Part shown: positions 49,187 to 61,553 of the stretch, one piece after another
Layout: every line of letters begins with the position of its first letter
How positions within the stretch are numbered: the first letter of the stretch is position 1
From: Sphaeroforma sirkka
Lineage: Eukaryota > Opisthokonta > Ichthyosporea > Ichthyophonida
DNA: 64,000 nt
Assembly (NCBI GenBank): GCA_001586965.3
Contig: LUCW03001636.1
Span: forward strand, 15,001 to 79,000
Direction: 5' to 3'
The notes under the pieces: generated by a model
The model's input: only the letters and a program-made list of their open reading frames with translations
The model's database searches: none
What the model was told of the DNA's origin: nothing
Program-made: the position numbers and the translations under genes

Positions 49187-52100
49187 CTGGCGAGAGAGAT
49201 AATATTTCAAAATATAATCTCTATAGCTCTGATGCTACCATCGACCATCCTCTTGACAAACCTAACCCTGTCAGAGGATATGATCGTATGGAACTCGATG
49301 AGGCTTACCATCCTCGTAATATCGACCCTCATTTGCCAACTAACCCTGGTAATCACGATTTTGGCAATCGCTACACCAGTACCTCGTTAGAGAGTTCCCG
49401 CTCTAATCCTGAGGATGAGGAAGTGAGAACCAGACATACTCGTCTCAGGCTATTACGCTCTGGTATGCAAGTCCTTGAGGACCGTCTATTGAATGACTCT
49501 GACCTTGACGATAGGAAAGCGGATAACATTCGCTATCTAATCGATAACAAGAGAAAGGAAATAGACACCATCTTGGCACTAGCAGCCCGTAGCACTGAGC
49601 ATGAGCCTCGTGAACACTTAGAACCAAGCTTTATAAAGCAGCTAGGTAACGCGCAGGCTGAGGTCGATTTCTCTACTAATGAGAGTACAGTGGAGACACT
49701 GAAGGCCTTCGACCAACTTAAGGAGTCTGCCAGCCTTAGGGATAAGCAGATGATGAATGCCTTTATTCATTTCTGTGAGCCAGGTGAATGGCGAACTATC
49801 TTGAAAGGCTCATGAGCCCAACTGGAAAGCCCTACCCTGGCACCAGTTGCGTGATAATATACTTAACACTTTTTTTGAAGATGCACGTGACCGTGAACTT
49901 CTAGAGTCTCGCAAGTTCTTTGCGAACGATACCACTATTCGAGGTGCTCTAGCTCATATGACACATATGAATACACGGATGGGTGGTCGTACCTATACTG
50001 GCGAATATTTATTAATTTGTCAGATGATGGAGACTCTGGGAGCTAACCTCTTTAAGAAAGTCAATGATGACATCATCGCCTATGGTGATTTGCGATCTAT
50101 GCCTTGGTCTGTCTTTGAGAAGATAGTACACAAGCATACCAATTCCTCTACTAGAGTACTTAGTACCACGAGCTACACCCAGCCCACTAAGCGAAACGCA
50201 GTAGAGACTAATACTGCGCGTAGTACTAAGAAACCTCGCACTACTACTGGAGGGGTACTGGCTCTACTTCTACCGAACCGAAAGGTGATAAGAAGGTGAG
50301 AGCGCCTTGCAAGAAGTGTGGTTACAACCTCACAAAACGTAATGGCAAGTGGAATGGTAGACACGACCCTGTTAAGTGTGCACCAGGCAAGCCAGATTTT
50401 GGACACTATATGAAAGAGTGTGCTACTTGCAAGGGTACTAACGGTTGGCACAAAGAGGATTGCAAGGACTTACCAGACGTCCAAGTTAAGCACTGACAGT
50501 ACCATATGTGCGCACTAGAGCAAGATTATGAGAAAATGTTCAATAAAATCTATACCAAAGGAGATGAACGTATCTTTCAAACAGTTTTCGTAAATGGAGA
50601 AAAAAGTTATGGCACTATTTGATCCAGGGGCTGAAGTCTCTGCTATCTCATGCCGAGTAGCCTACGCTACAGATATGGCTGTCCATAACGAAACAACTGA
50701 TTTAATCTTGGGAAATGGCAAAGTTACTACTTGCGAACAAGCCATTGACTATGCACACATAATGCTGTCAGATAGAAGAGAAGTGAAGACTCACCTAATC
50801 GTTACTGACATGTCTCAGAAATACGATTTAATTATAGGTATGACTGATCTTCTCAGTTTAGGTATAACACTCACTGGTCTGCCTAATGGGCTAGACCCGA
50901 ATAAAGATCAGTCAGATGATAATATGTTAAAGATACCTAAACCTCCGGAAGGTGAAGCAAAGGATATGATTCCGCACTTCACCGATATAATTATGGACTT
51001 AATTATACAAAACAGGAAGATTGCAATAACTGACTGGTGTATGTTTAAGTTCTCTAATGGGTACGTTAGACTTGACTTAACAAACGTCGACTTCTCTAAG
51101 TTAAAGTGTCCTTCACATAACTACGTGAGTTGGAGACACAAAGACGTTGTCAAAACCCAAATCGAAGATTGGTTAAAACAGGGTCTAATTGAAATCAATT
51201 ATGATGCAACCCCAGTTAACTTAGCTCTCTTAGCGGTCGATCAATATAAATCTGATGGAACGTTTAGTAAAAACAAGAGTAGTACTAGACCTGTCGCCAA
51301 TCAACAAACTAATTCCGCAACATAGTTTTCCCTTACCTAAGATAAGCGAGATACTACGCAAAATGGAGGGTGCGACTATCTTTCCAAGATAGACTTAAAA
51401 GCTGCATTCCATCAACTACAAATATATCAGCCTCATAGGAAATACTTTTCCTTTACTTGGCAAGGTAAGAAGTACCAGTTTAAAGGTGCACCTGAAGGCT
51501 TACACATGTTACCTTCTTTCTTCCAACAAGTTATGATGGAACTATTTGCGGACCTGTCGTATAACGTATCAGTCTATTTAGATGATATAGTTATCTTTAC
51601 AAAGACAGCACATGAACATGCTAAACTCGTTAAAGAAGTCTTAAAGCGACTTAATCATGCTAAACTTAAGATTAACGAAGACAAGTGTTCTTTTGCTAAA
51701 GATACTATACACTTACTTGGCTACAAAGTATCTGCAGCAGGGGTAGAAATTGATCCTGGCAAGAAACAGTTTCTGTTGGATTTATCAACACCAATTACTG
51801 GAAGAGATGTGAACTCTGTGTGTGGGTTTGTTAACTTCTTCTCGGATTCGGTACCGCATCTTTCTCATTACTTAAAGCCTTTCAGTCACCTACGGCTGCA
51901 CAAAGGACCTTTGGGAAAGCTTTGGACTAAAGAATGTGATGATGCATTTAAACTAGTCAAAAGTAAAGTAATGGACGCACCCATCATGCAGTACCCTGTG
52001 GATGGTGTCCCATTCCAAGTAGCAACCGACGCTTCAGATCGAGCGGTAGGTGGAGTGCTTTACCAAACGATAAATGGTAAACCGCGCTACATACAATTCT

Positions 52101-54845
52101 TTAGCAAGAGTTATAATAAGAGTCAACGGAATTACCCTACCGTTAAACAAGAGCTCCTTGCTATAGTTACTGCGCTAAGACAGTTTAAAGACTACCTTTA
52201 TGGAAGTTACTTTACTGTCGCCTGTGATCAAAAGTCTTTAACATACTTAAAAGATATGAACCCTGATTCACAGTTGGTGAGCCGCTGGCATGACATTATT
52301 GCCAAGTTCGCTTTTAATATAACACACATTCCAGGAATACATAACCATCTTCCTGACATGCTCTCTCGACTTGTGCCCGACTACCAGAAAACAGTCAAAG
52401 AGTTATTAGCAACCGATTGGATGCTAAATAAGAAATGGTTTAACCTCGCTCAATCACGATGGGGTCCATTTACTGTTGATATGTTCGCCGCAGAACATAA
52501 CAAACAGGTTTCTGAATATAGGTCGTTGACTCATCCTAAAGGTGATGCATTTCAGCTTGACTTATCAAAGCATAATGCGTGGGCTAACCCACCTTGTCAA
52601 CTTATCGCACAGTTGTTAAATTATGTTAATATTACTAAATCTACCATTACGCTGTGCTGTCCCTTACGTAACTCCGACCCATGGATACGTGATTTAATTA
52701 ATATGATTCAAGACGAACCTATTTATGTCGACCGTGAAACCGACACGTTCTTGTATCAGGGATCCTATTCTATTAAGAAGACGCCTTGGAAACACACCAT
52801 TGTTTGTCGCATCGGTCCTGCAGGTACCACTAAGTGGAAACCCTCAACCGAATTCTTAGCTAAACTAGAGGAGTCTAAAGAGTTTGAACAAAAGCTCAAG
52901 ACTCGTACAACACATGCACCCAACAAGATTGCAGTCGAGGTAATGCCGATTGAAACGGCATTAGATCGTAAAAACATGGGACTAGCTAAGGCCATGGATC
53001 AAAGACTCAAAACTCTAAGAGAACCTGAAGCTCGCACTCAACTACTTAAAGCGCTGCTTAAAGAACAGCCAGGAGTTGCGAAACAACTGAAGAAGATACT
53101 TCAACAATCCAATGTTGTCAATTATGTATCTCAGGACTCTACCCCTCCTGATACTGAGGTTGCCCTTTCCAACAGGACTATGGTTCATCCAGCCAGCGTT
53201 ACGCAGAATCTGACTGACTTAGAGGAGCTCGAAAGTAGAGTTAAAATTATACATAATTTAACGCATCGAGCATATGAGCATACTTATAAAATGGCTATTC
53301 GTGCAGGGCTTGATCACCCGGCGCTGAAAGAAACCATACGTGAAGTATACCGACGCTGTACTGATTGTGAAAAGAACCAGATCAAGCGATACGGTTGGGC
53401 ACCCCTAAAAAAGTGTGACAGAAGACCAACCGATGCGCCGAGTCATAGTCGATTTGGTTAAACTCCCGCGATCCAAGCATACTGGCGATGTATATATCTG
53501 TCATTTCTTATGTGTGGCTTCGGGCTATAACTTGCTTTATGCAATACCGAACAAACGTCCACAAACAGTGGCAGAATTATGCTATCACGTCTTTAATGAC
53601 TTCGGTTTCCCCGAGTACTATGTTCTGATAACGGTAGTGAGTTTTGTACCGACGTAATGGAGGCACTTATACTCGTATCAGGCATGACCCATAGGCGTGG
53701 TGTTCCTTACAAACCTCAAACGCAGGGTGCAAATGAGACACGTCATAGAGAACTTAAGAAACTCTTGCGTACCGCACTAGACGACGTTGAGGATATGTGG
53801 CCTTATCATTTGAAATGGGTTCAGACTCAAATGAATAACTGCATGAATCCTCAAACTGGAACACTCCCGTTTCACTATTTCTTTGGCCGCTATAGTGAAT
53901 TACAAGCAACGTTTGATAAAACTGCGCCCGAGAAACACGCTACCCCGTGGCTACAAAAGATCGAGCATATGCAGAACGTTGTTTACCCCTGTTTACTCGA
54001 GCACAAGAATCGCGTCCTACTTAAAGCGTATGACCGATGGAATAACACTAAGAACATTGTTCAGTTCAAAGTCGGCGATTACGTTAACATTATAAATCGA
54101 AACGCCAACGTTACCGAACTCTCTTCTAAGACGATAGGACCTTTTGTTATTTCCTACCATGATGAGAAGAGTGATACTTACGAAGTGAATAACATTGATG
54201 GTACTAGCGCAACCAATCTAGGCACTCACCGTATCCCTACCTCCGAACTCTCATTCGCTCGCTCATTTGATTCTGATATACCAGTTATGGAGTCACAAGT
54301 CAAAGATATAATTGATAAAACATCCGAAGACGGTTACACTTACTACAAGACCCGTTTCATGGATGGGACAGTAGCTTGGCTAACCTCCGATGCATTTCGT
54401 GAATCTCGCGACTTTCTTCGTATCTTTAATAAGAAATGGAACAAGCGTTTACATAAGAACACACGAGATAAACGAAAAGGGTTTCCTCAGGTGACTACAA
54501 ACCCTGACGGATATGAAATTCCCTATTTGCCACCTACTTCCTACGTGACTAAACTTTCTGATCTGCTTACCAACAGTGCAGAAAATTGTTCAAACTTACT
54601 TACTAATGAAGAACAGCCTTTGGCTATTACCTTACCAAATAATAAACGTAAGGCGCCTACATCGGAAATGGTTACTGGACCAAATACTAAACGACATAGA
54701 GTACAACATGAGTCTTGAACTCGTACATATAGGCACATACTTACTCGATAAGTCATGACCGAAACCGTTTTTACTTTGGTTTTCGCTTTACCAACTAGAT
54801 CGTAACTTAACGTACGTTCGTAGTTCTAAAAGCTACTGGGGGCTA

Positions 54846-55440
54846 TGTAGAAATACGGCCTCCGGTCAGTCTAAAATATCAAGATCAATTGAGATACTAC
54901 ATTGGTTTTTATTTGTATTTTAAATAATTTAGTACAAGCTCTTTTTCCAATATTTCCAAAGTGTTCTAAATTCACTTTGATGGCTCCAATAGCCTGAGTA
55001 TTTGGTATGACTCATCTACTTGGACCTATTTGAGACATTAGTAGATGTAGGATATTATAAACTAAATTTTATAATCTCCGAACTACTACTTATAGATTTT
55101 GGTCCTCCCGCCAATCTCCAAAATCCAATAAGTCTTTTTCTTTTTTTAACTTTTCTTCAGATGGAACTTTATTTATATCAGCTAATGTATTAACGTGACT
55201 TACGTTATTATGTCTATTTACAAATTAGGCAAGTGGTCATGAACACTTAGTACTTCTAGTGAAAATTATTCAATAAAGAACAGCTAGAGGTACGCCCTGT
55301 GTGATCGAGGATATTTAGGCTCTTAACAAGAGGCAGTCCCGATCATTCTTACACAAGCTACCACTGCTAAATCCTAACTGACTAAATTGTATTTTAGTTT
55401 AATATAGTTTGAAACCTAGTAATTTCCATCAAAGTTTACA
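54846..55440 (+). repeat. 3' LTR of element 2
   Basis: 595 bp with the same TG...CA ends as the 5' LTR, followed by GCTG, the target duplication shared with 47783-47786. Confidence 0.92.
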
Positions 55441-55810
55441 GCTGGAATCACGTTTATGAAACTGTTTCCGACACTTATGTCTCTGATCGAGTAACCTCGA
55501 TAGAGAAGGTGGTTCTTAAAAAACCACGTGATCAGATAGATCAAGGGTATGTATCCCGACAGACATCTAACGAACGTCCGAATGTTCGTCCGCGTGAATC
55601 AGCGCAGCACTCACGGCCTAATAAAAGGGTACGTGCTGAGAAGGAAGCACTATACAAGCAAGTTAAGAAGTGTGCCGGCGAAAAGTGTGGATACGATATG
55701 TATCAGCTTGCCCCGAACGGTTATTGGAACGTGCGGCACCCAGCTACTTGCAAACACTTTATTAATAAGTGTGACAAGTGTGAGAGGTTGTGCGTCGACT
55801 ACTGGTGATA
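55441..55810 (+). mobile_element. Gag-region fossil related to fossil 1 (piece 3)
   Basis: The C-terminal gag and Cys-rich knuckle of the same old copy (KKCAGEKCGYDMYQLAPNG, HFINKCDKC). A C-run follows at 55828-55839, where the sequence changes to another fossil. Confidence 0.8.
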
Positions 55811-56299
55811 TCTAAATCCTGATATTCCCCCCCCCCCCCATTGTTCCCTTTCAAACAACAGTGCTGGATGTTTCTGACTATCGACTATAGCTTGTTGGCA
55901 GTCTGTGGTTGCGCCTGGTGGTTCTGCTGTTAGTTGTTACGGCAGCTGAGAATACCGCATATCCTGCATCAGCTGGGGTTGTTGTTGCTCCAATATAAAG
56001 TTCATTTGCTGGCCCGAGCAATTCGACGTATTAAGCGTACCTGGTTCTTATGCATAGGGTGAAGTAAAGAGTCCACCTTGTAAAATAATGGCCGTAGCTA
56101 CATAAAGTGCCATCTCGATAAGCATAGCTAGCCGAAAGCGTGCTCCTCCCAAGCTATTCTGACTCATTCCTCTGACCTGGTGATGAAGGTCGGTTGAGAG
56201 AGGAAAATGGAACATGCGGGTAGCTGGTCCAAAACGTCTCAATGATGATGTGGTCCTTGCCCCGGGTATTGTTACAGGTGGTTTAATTGGACTTGATTC
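55811..56299 (-). mobile_element. Probable continuation of fossil C
   Basis: Decayed minus-strand frames (GMSQNSLGGARFRLAML) without a clear family. Position and strand fit the upstream gag part of fossil C, but this is inference. Confidence 0.35.
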
Positions 56300-56862
56300 T
56301 GTAAACTTCGATGTTTATTTCTATGTTTTAAACTATGTTATATAAACTAAAATACAATTTAAGTCAGTTAGGATTTAGCAGTGGTAGCTTGTGTAAGGAT
56401 GATCGGGACTGCCTCTTGGTAAGAGACTTAATATCCTCGATCACACAGGACGTACCTCTAGCTGTTCTTTATTAAAATTATTTAATAAAGAAGTACTAAG
56501 TGTTCATGACCACTTGCCTAATTTGTAAATAGTAAACCCTATAAATAAAGTTCCATCTGAAGAAAAGTTAAAAAAGAAAAAGACCTATTGGACTTTGGAG
56601 ATTGGCGGGAAGACCAAAACCTGTAAGTAGTAGTTCAGAGATTATAAAATTTAGTTTATAGTATCCTACATCTGCTATCGTCTCAAATAGATCCAAGTAA
56701 ATGAGTCATACCAAATACTCAGGCTATTGGAGCCATCAAAGGGAATTTAAACACTTTGGAAATATTGGAAAAAGAATTTGTATTTAATTATTTTAAATAC
56801 AATTAAAAATCAATATGTTATCATCTTGATATTTTAGACTGACCGGAGACCGTATTTCTACA
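56300..56862 (-). mobile_element. Solo LTR of family 2, reverse orientation, diverged
   Basis: 563 bp, starting TGTAAACTTCGATG and ending ACCGTATTTCTACA. ATTC flanks both sides as a probable 4-bp target duplication. It is older than the plus-strand copies. Confidence 0.8.
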
Positions 56863-57150
56863 ATTCAAAGTTATGTTCTGGTTGTCACCTATGAGCTTAG
56901 TAAATTGAGGTAAGGCAGTTCTTAGCTTTCCACCATTTCTTAATCCATACTCCGACCGGTGTGAAATTACCCACATCGAATATGGGCAAGTATAATTTAC
57001 TCATGGCTGACTTAATACCGATGTATCTTTTGCTCAACTTAGGTGTTCGTCCCTGGGCCTGAGTTAGTTTATTTGTAGTCCGTTCAGTACCAGTACACTA
57101 GGCTTTATCGACTATTGATGAACTTAAACTAGTTATAACTCAGACCCTGA
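56863..57150. other. Remnant sequence next to the nested LTR cluster
   Basis: AT-rich sequence with no open frame of note. It is probably the far end of fossil C, since the 4-bp duplication shows the LTR at 56300 split one sequence. Confidence 0.35.
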
Positions 57151-57600
57151 GACCTAGCAGCGTATGAAAACCATAGCGTAGAAGCATACGACATATGCAT
57201 ATGTTGTTCTCGGATTCACAATAATAATAAAGTTCAGGCTCTGTTCATCAGTATCACTCTCTCAACCAATAAGCTGCCGTTCTTGAATTTACAATCAGCC
57301 TCTTTGTCTACTGACTACGAACATAACGAATATCCAGAAAAAAAAGTGACAAACAAGTTGATCAATCAAAATTGATAACCAAAACGAGTTTAATTTTCGA
57401 CACATATTTCCAATAGTTTGCGTCGCCTGAATTTGGCTTGTCGGCGTGCGCTAATATACATATATATCTATGCTCAAAAGGTATGGCAGGAACAGCAGCT
57501 CCTTTTACACGGCATAAATTTACATCACACAGCCGAGTACTTCATAGAATTTATCTCTCAAGTTTGTTGACAAGCATTGCAAATAAACATTTTCAATTTA
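57151..57600. other. Intergenic, nothing recognised
   Basis: No repeat pair and no open frame that looks coding on either strand. Confidence 0.4.
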
Positions 57601-57956
57601 TCAGTTTTGATGGACAAAATTCACAGTCGACCACCAGTCTTTACTAGTTATGCTAAGATATCTTTCGAACTTATTGCGATTCCTGCTGAAGCATGATTTC
57701 ACTTTCAAAGTACATTTCCGTAAATCGTACCGCCTGGATTGTTCATTGAATGTCATACCGACAAGAACAGTGCATTGCCCCTTTGCCTTGTAAACGCCCA
57801 ATCACTGACTTCCATTCTTCGTACCTCGATTTTTAAGTCACAGTCTTTCACTGTGAAGATATAGTCGATCTTCACGTCGCATCCATTGTGCGGATACTTT
57901 AAACCCACCACATACACTGGGTCATACTTGTATATTGCTTTCACTATCAGCAACAA
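57601..57956 (-). pseudogene. Unrecognised minus-strand frames
   Basis: Two overlapping minus frames (57956-57753 with KYPHNGCDVKIDYIFTVKDC, then 57801-57601 with NEQSRRYDLRKCTLKVKSCF) look like one protein shifted in frame. No family is recognised; a decayed gene or mobile-element piece. Confidence 0.3.
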
Positions 57957-58139
57957 TATTATCTATTCTGGACGACAGTTGTGTCGCATTTTTGGGTTGT
58001 GTTTCTGAGTATTCATTAGAGATGGAGCAAGTTAGTGATACTGCCTCGTCTAGTACATCCGGCGTTTTTCTCTAGCAATGGTGAAATTTCAAAACCCAAA
58101 AGCTGAAATTATGTCCGTATCAAAATACTAACAGGCTCA

Positions 58140-58740
58140 CATTTTTCAGGACGATGCAATAAGTCCCGAACCGTCGAGAAATCCGATTTTGAACAAATAT
58201 TCATAAAGGTTTATGGAGAAAAGTATTCCCAGAACTTGCTTTAAAAGTTTTGATAATTCGTATCTAGACGTATTAGTAAATAGTAGAAGATCAACAATTT
58301 TGAGCTTACTAGGACGTGCAAACTGTCGATGCGGGGATATATCTTGATGAAGCTTCACACGGAAAGATTCCATACAGAAGTCCTGCGTTTTTGAGTGAAT
58401 GGGAACTCATCTTACACGTCATCAAAATCGTTTCTCAGATGGGTACTCATCGTACATATCATCGGAGCAGTTTCGCATATCTTCAGTGTTTGTTTCAGCA
58501 TATTTGACTAGCAAGGTATTGAATCTAGTTCTAGAATCTATTTCTCATGAAGTCAGAAGGCAGTGCTATCAAACCCATCCACCCCTGTTTACTTCCTATA
58601 CACATAATATGTAGTACTAACCTATCTAAATGGGGAATATCATACCTTGTTGGCCGATCAGGACGATGAGATAAGTCCAGAACCGTCGAGAAATCCGGAT
58701 TTGAACCAATATTCATGAAGTGATATAGTAATGAAGATGG
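58140..58740. repeat. Direct repeat pair (CCGAACCGTCGAGAAATCCG unit)
   Basis: 58145-58205 and 58665-58725 share AAGTCCMGAACCGTCGAGAA followed by ATCCG and CAATATTCAT. Between them, ACTCATCKTACAYRTCATCR units repeat near 58405 and 58445. Confidence 0.65.
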
Positions 58741-58784
58741 GGTATCTTTAGAACCCGGTTCTTCAGTGTGTGTACCATATGGAG

Positions 58785-58965
58785 AATATTATTCATTTCA
58801 ATTTGGGTAAATTATCATATGTCTGCATGCACATCGGGCTTCATATTCGTTGGAGTGGGTCCGGAAAGATTGAAGGGAAATTAATATAGTTTTAGTGTTT
58901 AGGGTTTTGCGGAAAGCTCGGGGCTAGTGATGCAACGATGAAAGACACAAGATGCGTTAGATGCG
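58785..58965 (+). repeat. Diverged copy of the fold-back element arm
   Basis: ATATTATTCATTTCAA, then CATATTCGTTGGAGTGGG, then GGAAAGATTGAAGGGAAA and AAGCTCGGGGCTAGTGA follow the left arm of the 30636-31763 element in order, at perhaps 70-75% identity, with a small insertion containing TTTAGTGTTTAGGG. Confidence 0.55.
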
Positions 58966-59125
58966 TTAATTCGCGACAATGGATACAGAACACCTCTACC
59001 ATTGGGTGGGAGCTAGTGCTTGTGCGCCAATTGTGTGGAACAAGGCTGGAGCACACTCGTAGTGGTAGTATGAGCAGCGTCAGTCTGTGTATTTTTGAAC
59101 TTGAAGAATGTTTCCTACAAAAAAA

Positions 59126-59198
59126 TGGAGAATGAGAGAATCGAACTCCCGACTTCGTGCATGCAAAGCACGCACTCTACCAACTGAGTTAATTCCCA
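59126..59198 (-). tRNA. tRNA-Ala (anticodon TGC)
   Basis: The minus strand folds as a full cloverleaf: acceptor TGGGAAT/ATTCTCC, D arm ACTC..GAGT with AGTTGGTA loop, anticodon stem CGTGC/GCACG with loop TTTGCAT, and T arm GGGAG/CTCTC with TTCGATT. The G3-U70 wobble that marks alanine tRNA is present. The discriminator base is A, followed by a run of seven T, a good Pol III terminator. The 1-72 pair is T against C, so the acceptor stem has six of seven pairs. No intron and no encoded CCA. Confidence 0.85.
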
Positions 59199-59614
59199 GA
59201 TGTTGTAAGGCTAGAATTTCTTCAAATAATTTTCTAAAATTATTTTATTTTATTCTGTATGATTTCCATTTTGTTTATGAGCCAACACCGAAGTGGATTC
59301 AGTAAATTTTAAGCATTGACAACAAATCAGGTTTCAATTGGGACAATATTATTTATTTTAGCTTCATTGCACAGATTTAACTTTTTACATTATTGTTGCT
59401 GTTGACTAATTTGTGATGGTATTCATATGTCAAATAAAGGAAGTTCCACGGTTTGGGTTCCACGGATCAAATATATCTTGAAAATAAAACGCATTTGGCA
59501 ATAATTAACAGTGTGGACTCACCAAATTGCTATTAATGTAGAGTAAAATACTTTTGTTCATAAATTCCACACGTACAACATTGTCTGAAACATTGCATGT
59601 ATCGATTTTTTTAG

Positions 59615-59914
59615 ATCGTATGGGAACATCGACAACCTTTGTATCAGCCTCGTGATATTTCAAATACATTTGTGACTGTGGACGACGGTGTCGATTGTTA
59701 CGTTCCCGAACCCCGTCCTTTCGATCCTTCAATGATGAGTCATAAACAATATCACGCCGCCTACAACTATGAGTTTGCTATTTCAATTAGGGACAGGGAT
59801 GTGTATTGTGTTAATGGCACAGTGCGTGGTGGTAGAGCAGATATAACTTGTCACATATGCGTCTTCTAGAATTCCTCGACGCTGGATCGTCGCTGACAAA
59901 GGCTACAACGATAG
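59615..59914 (+). pseudogene. DDE transposase fragment (HARBI1/DDE_Tnp_4-like)
   Basis: After a strong acceptor (GATTTTTTTAG) the frame reads DDGVDCYVPEPRPFDPSMMS, the catalytic-Asp DGxDCxxxEPxPF motif; then HKQYHAAYNYEFAISIRDRD, NGTVRGGRADIT and, after a frame change near 59855, RRWIVADKGYNDR with the second Asp (ADKGY). A GTAAG donor-like site follows at 59915. The last catalytic Glu part was not found. Cut-and-paste DNA transposon remnant. Confidence 0.7.
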
Positions 59915-59915
59915 G

Positions 59916-60960
59916 TAAGAACATTTTATAGCGCCTTTATGCGATATTGCAGACATTGCAAATATCAACGACAAAATTTGTCGACGGCGAGCACGCCATG
60001 TGACTTCCAACGAAGCAATTCTATCTATAATTTACGAACATTTCGCGCATCTCGATATAGTCATGGAGTGTGCTTTATGGCCGTCGCTACAATTTTCAGT
60101 TATCTTTCAGAAACGGCCTCATATGTTGCTTTCTTTTAAAAACGCGGAAGCCTCCAAACATATGAGCATCCTATAGAGGAATACGATAGTGTACACGGCA
60201 ATGCTAGCATCAGCTATGATGCTTGGTTGGTTGGATACAATGATACTGCAAGGCCACGACCGAGTACAGTTCAAAATGATTTGTATATTCGGCAGCAACA
60301 AGTAGTTGGGGATATACTATCAAATGACCATTAACACAAGTTCTCTACGTACATCTGGGTGCAGGGAAGTCGGTCATTTTGCGCATTATATAGCAGCATA
60401 AATAGGCAAGGCTGAGTCATGGGTCAGCCTATGAATATTACGAAGAGGTCTGGGAGGTGAAACAAGTCTTAAGTAGTATTGGTGAGCGCTTCAAGAAGTT
60501 GGGTTGTAAAGTCAAGGGATACTACACTCACAACATTAGCGATATACATATGATTCTAGATACCTTCCCAGAATTATCAGTGTATTAGCAGCCGCAGTGA
60601 TACGGTGGACAAAATATCTGATGATTGGTAACTGCGATACATAGTCAACAAAGGGAAACTAGGCACACATTTAGCTGACATATTTATACCTGCCGTAGGT
60701 ATAAATCCAATCATACACTTTGATGTGGAATAGGTCGTGTATAGGTCTACGGGAATGCACTCTAGGGTACAATTATTCCAATTTGCTATTGTTACCCCAA
60801 ACACAAAATTGGATACAAAATCGGTTTACCACGTGTACAAACAGCAGATGCGAAGCTTCCTTAGAAATTTACAGCTTTTCTGAATCTGGAAAACATACAA
60901 TAAACTGAACCGTATGCGAGTGCTGATCTAAAAAAAAGTGGGAAAGGACCATGGCACTTT
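59916..60960. other. Region without a confident gene
   Basis: Short frames only. A plus-strand stretch near 60440-60580 (SIGERFKKLGCKVKGYYTHN) has coding-like composition but is isolated between stops. Confidence 0.35.
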
Positions 60961-61218
60961 AATGTCAGGGGCGTGTTGAAGGAGGCGGGTTTATTGCCTG
61001 CACCACTCACAGCAAATGGGGGCCTATACACAACGATGGAGTGTACTTTTGATTTACATTTTGAGGGTAAATCAGATATTCGTATGTCAACTTGGTCGTC
61101 AAAGGATTTGACCGCAGTTCAAGTAAAATATGCGGCCGGCGATGTAGTCTGGATCCAGATGCTATTAGATTTTTGTTTAAGTTTCGCAGATAAGAACCAG
61201 TGCAGGAAGCAAATTTGA
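60961..61218 (+). CDS. Unrecognised short open frame
   Basis: About 86 residues in frame (GVLKEAGLLPAPLTANGGLY, VQVKYAAGDVVWIQMLLDFC). It looks coding by composition, but no family or start context is recognised. Possibly an exon or a decayed element. Confidence 0.25.
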   Translation, partial: NVRGVLKEAGLLPAPLTANGGLYTTMECTFDLHFEGKSDIRMSTWSSKDLTAVQVKYAAGDVVWIQMLLDFCLSFADKNQCRKQI

Positions 61219-61553
61219 CGGGTCCAGTTTATGTACAAAATAGAAGAGGTCGCACAAGTGATATCATTGCGGAAGTGTGATAGTAGACCAGAAGAAGACC
61301 GAGTTTGAATGGATTACATACAAAAATCCAAATAAGGCATATAGACAGAGGATTGAACATGTTCATAATCCACTAGAAAAACGCCCGACTGTAATACCTA
61401 ACAGCTTACAGCCTCGAGATCCGCGGTTTACCTTAGGTGATTGCGGGGTAACCCCATTCTATATCGTGCAGAAGACAATTATCACGAAATCGACCAAATA
61501 TAACACCTTATTTTTCCTAACGAAAAATTGTCCTTATTTTCCATATGCGCATA

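Larger units (their letters stand above)
47787..55440 (+). mobile_element. Ty3/gypsy-type LTR retrotransposon 2 (young, nearly complete)
   Basis: A 7.65-kb element, flanked by the 4-bp target duplication GCTG and inserted in the gag of a fossil 1 relative. Parts on the plus strand: gag about 48.4-50.5 kb with a Cys/His knuckle; aspartic protease about 50.6-51.0 kb (DPGAEVS); reverse transcriptase about 51.1-52.0 kb (YLDDIVIF); RNase H about 52.0-52.4 kb; a methylase-like NPP segment about 52.4-52.7 kb; integrase with an HHCC end about 53.2-54.1 kb; and a tail to 54.7 kb that resembles a chromodomain-like module (weakly). The coding parts lie in long open stretches with about five breaks, some of which may be family-typical read-through points. 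The LTRs are almost identical, so the insertion is recent. Confidence 0.9.
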
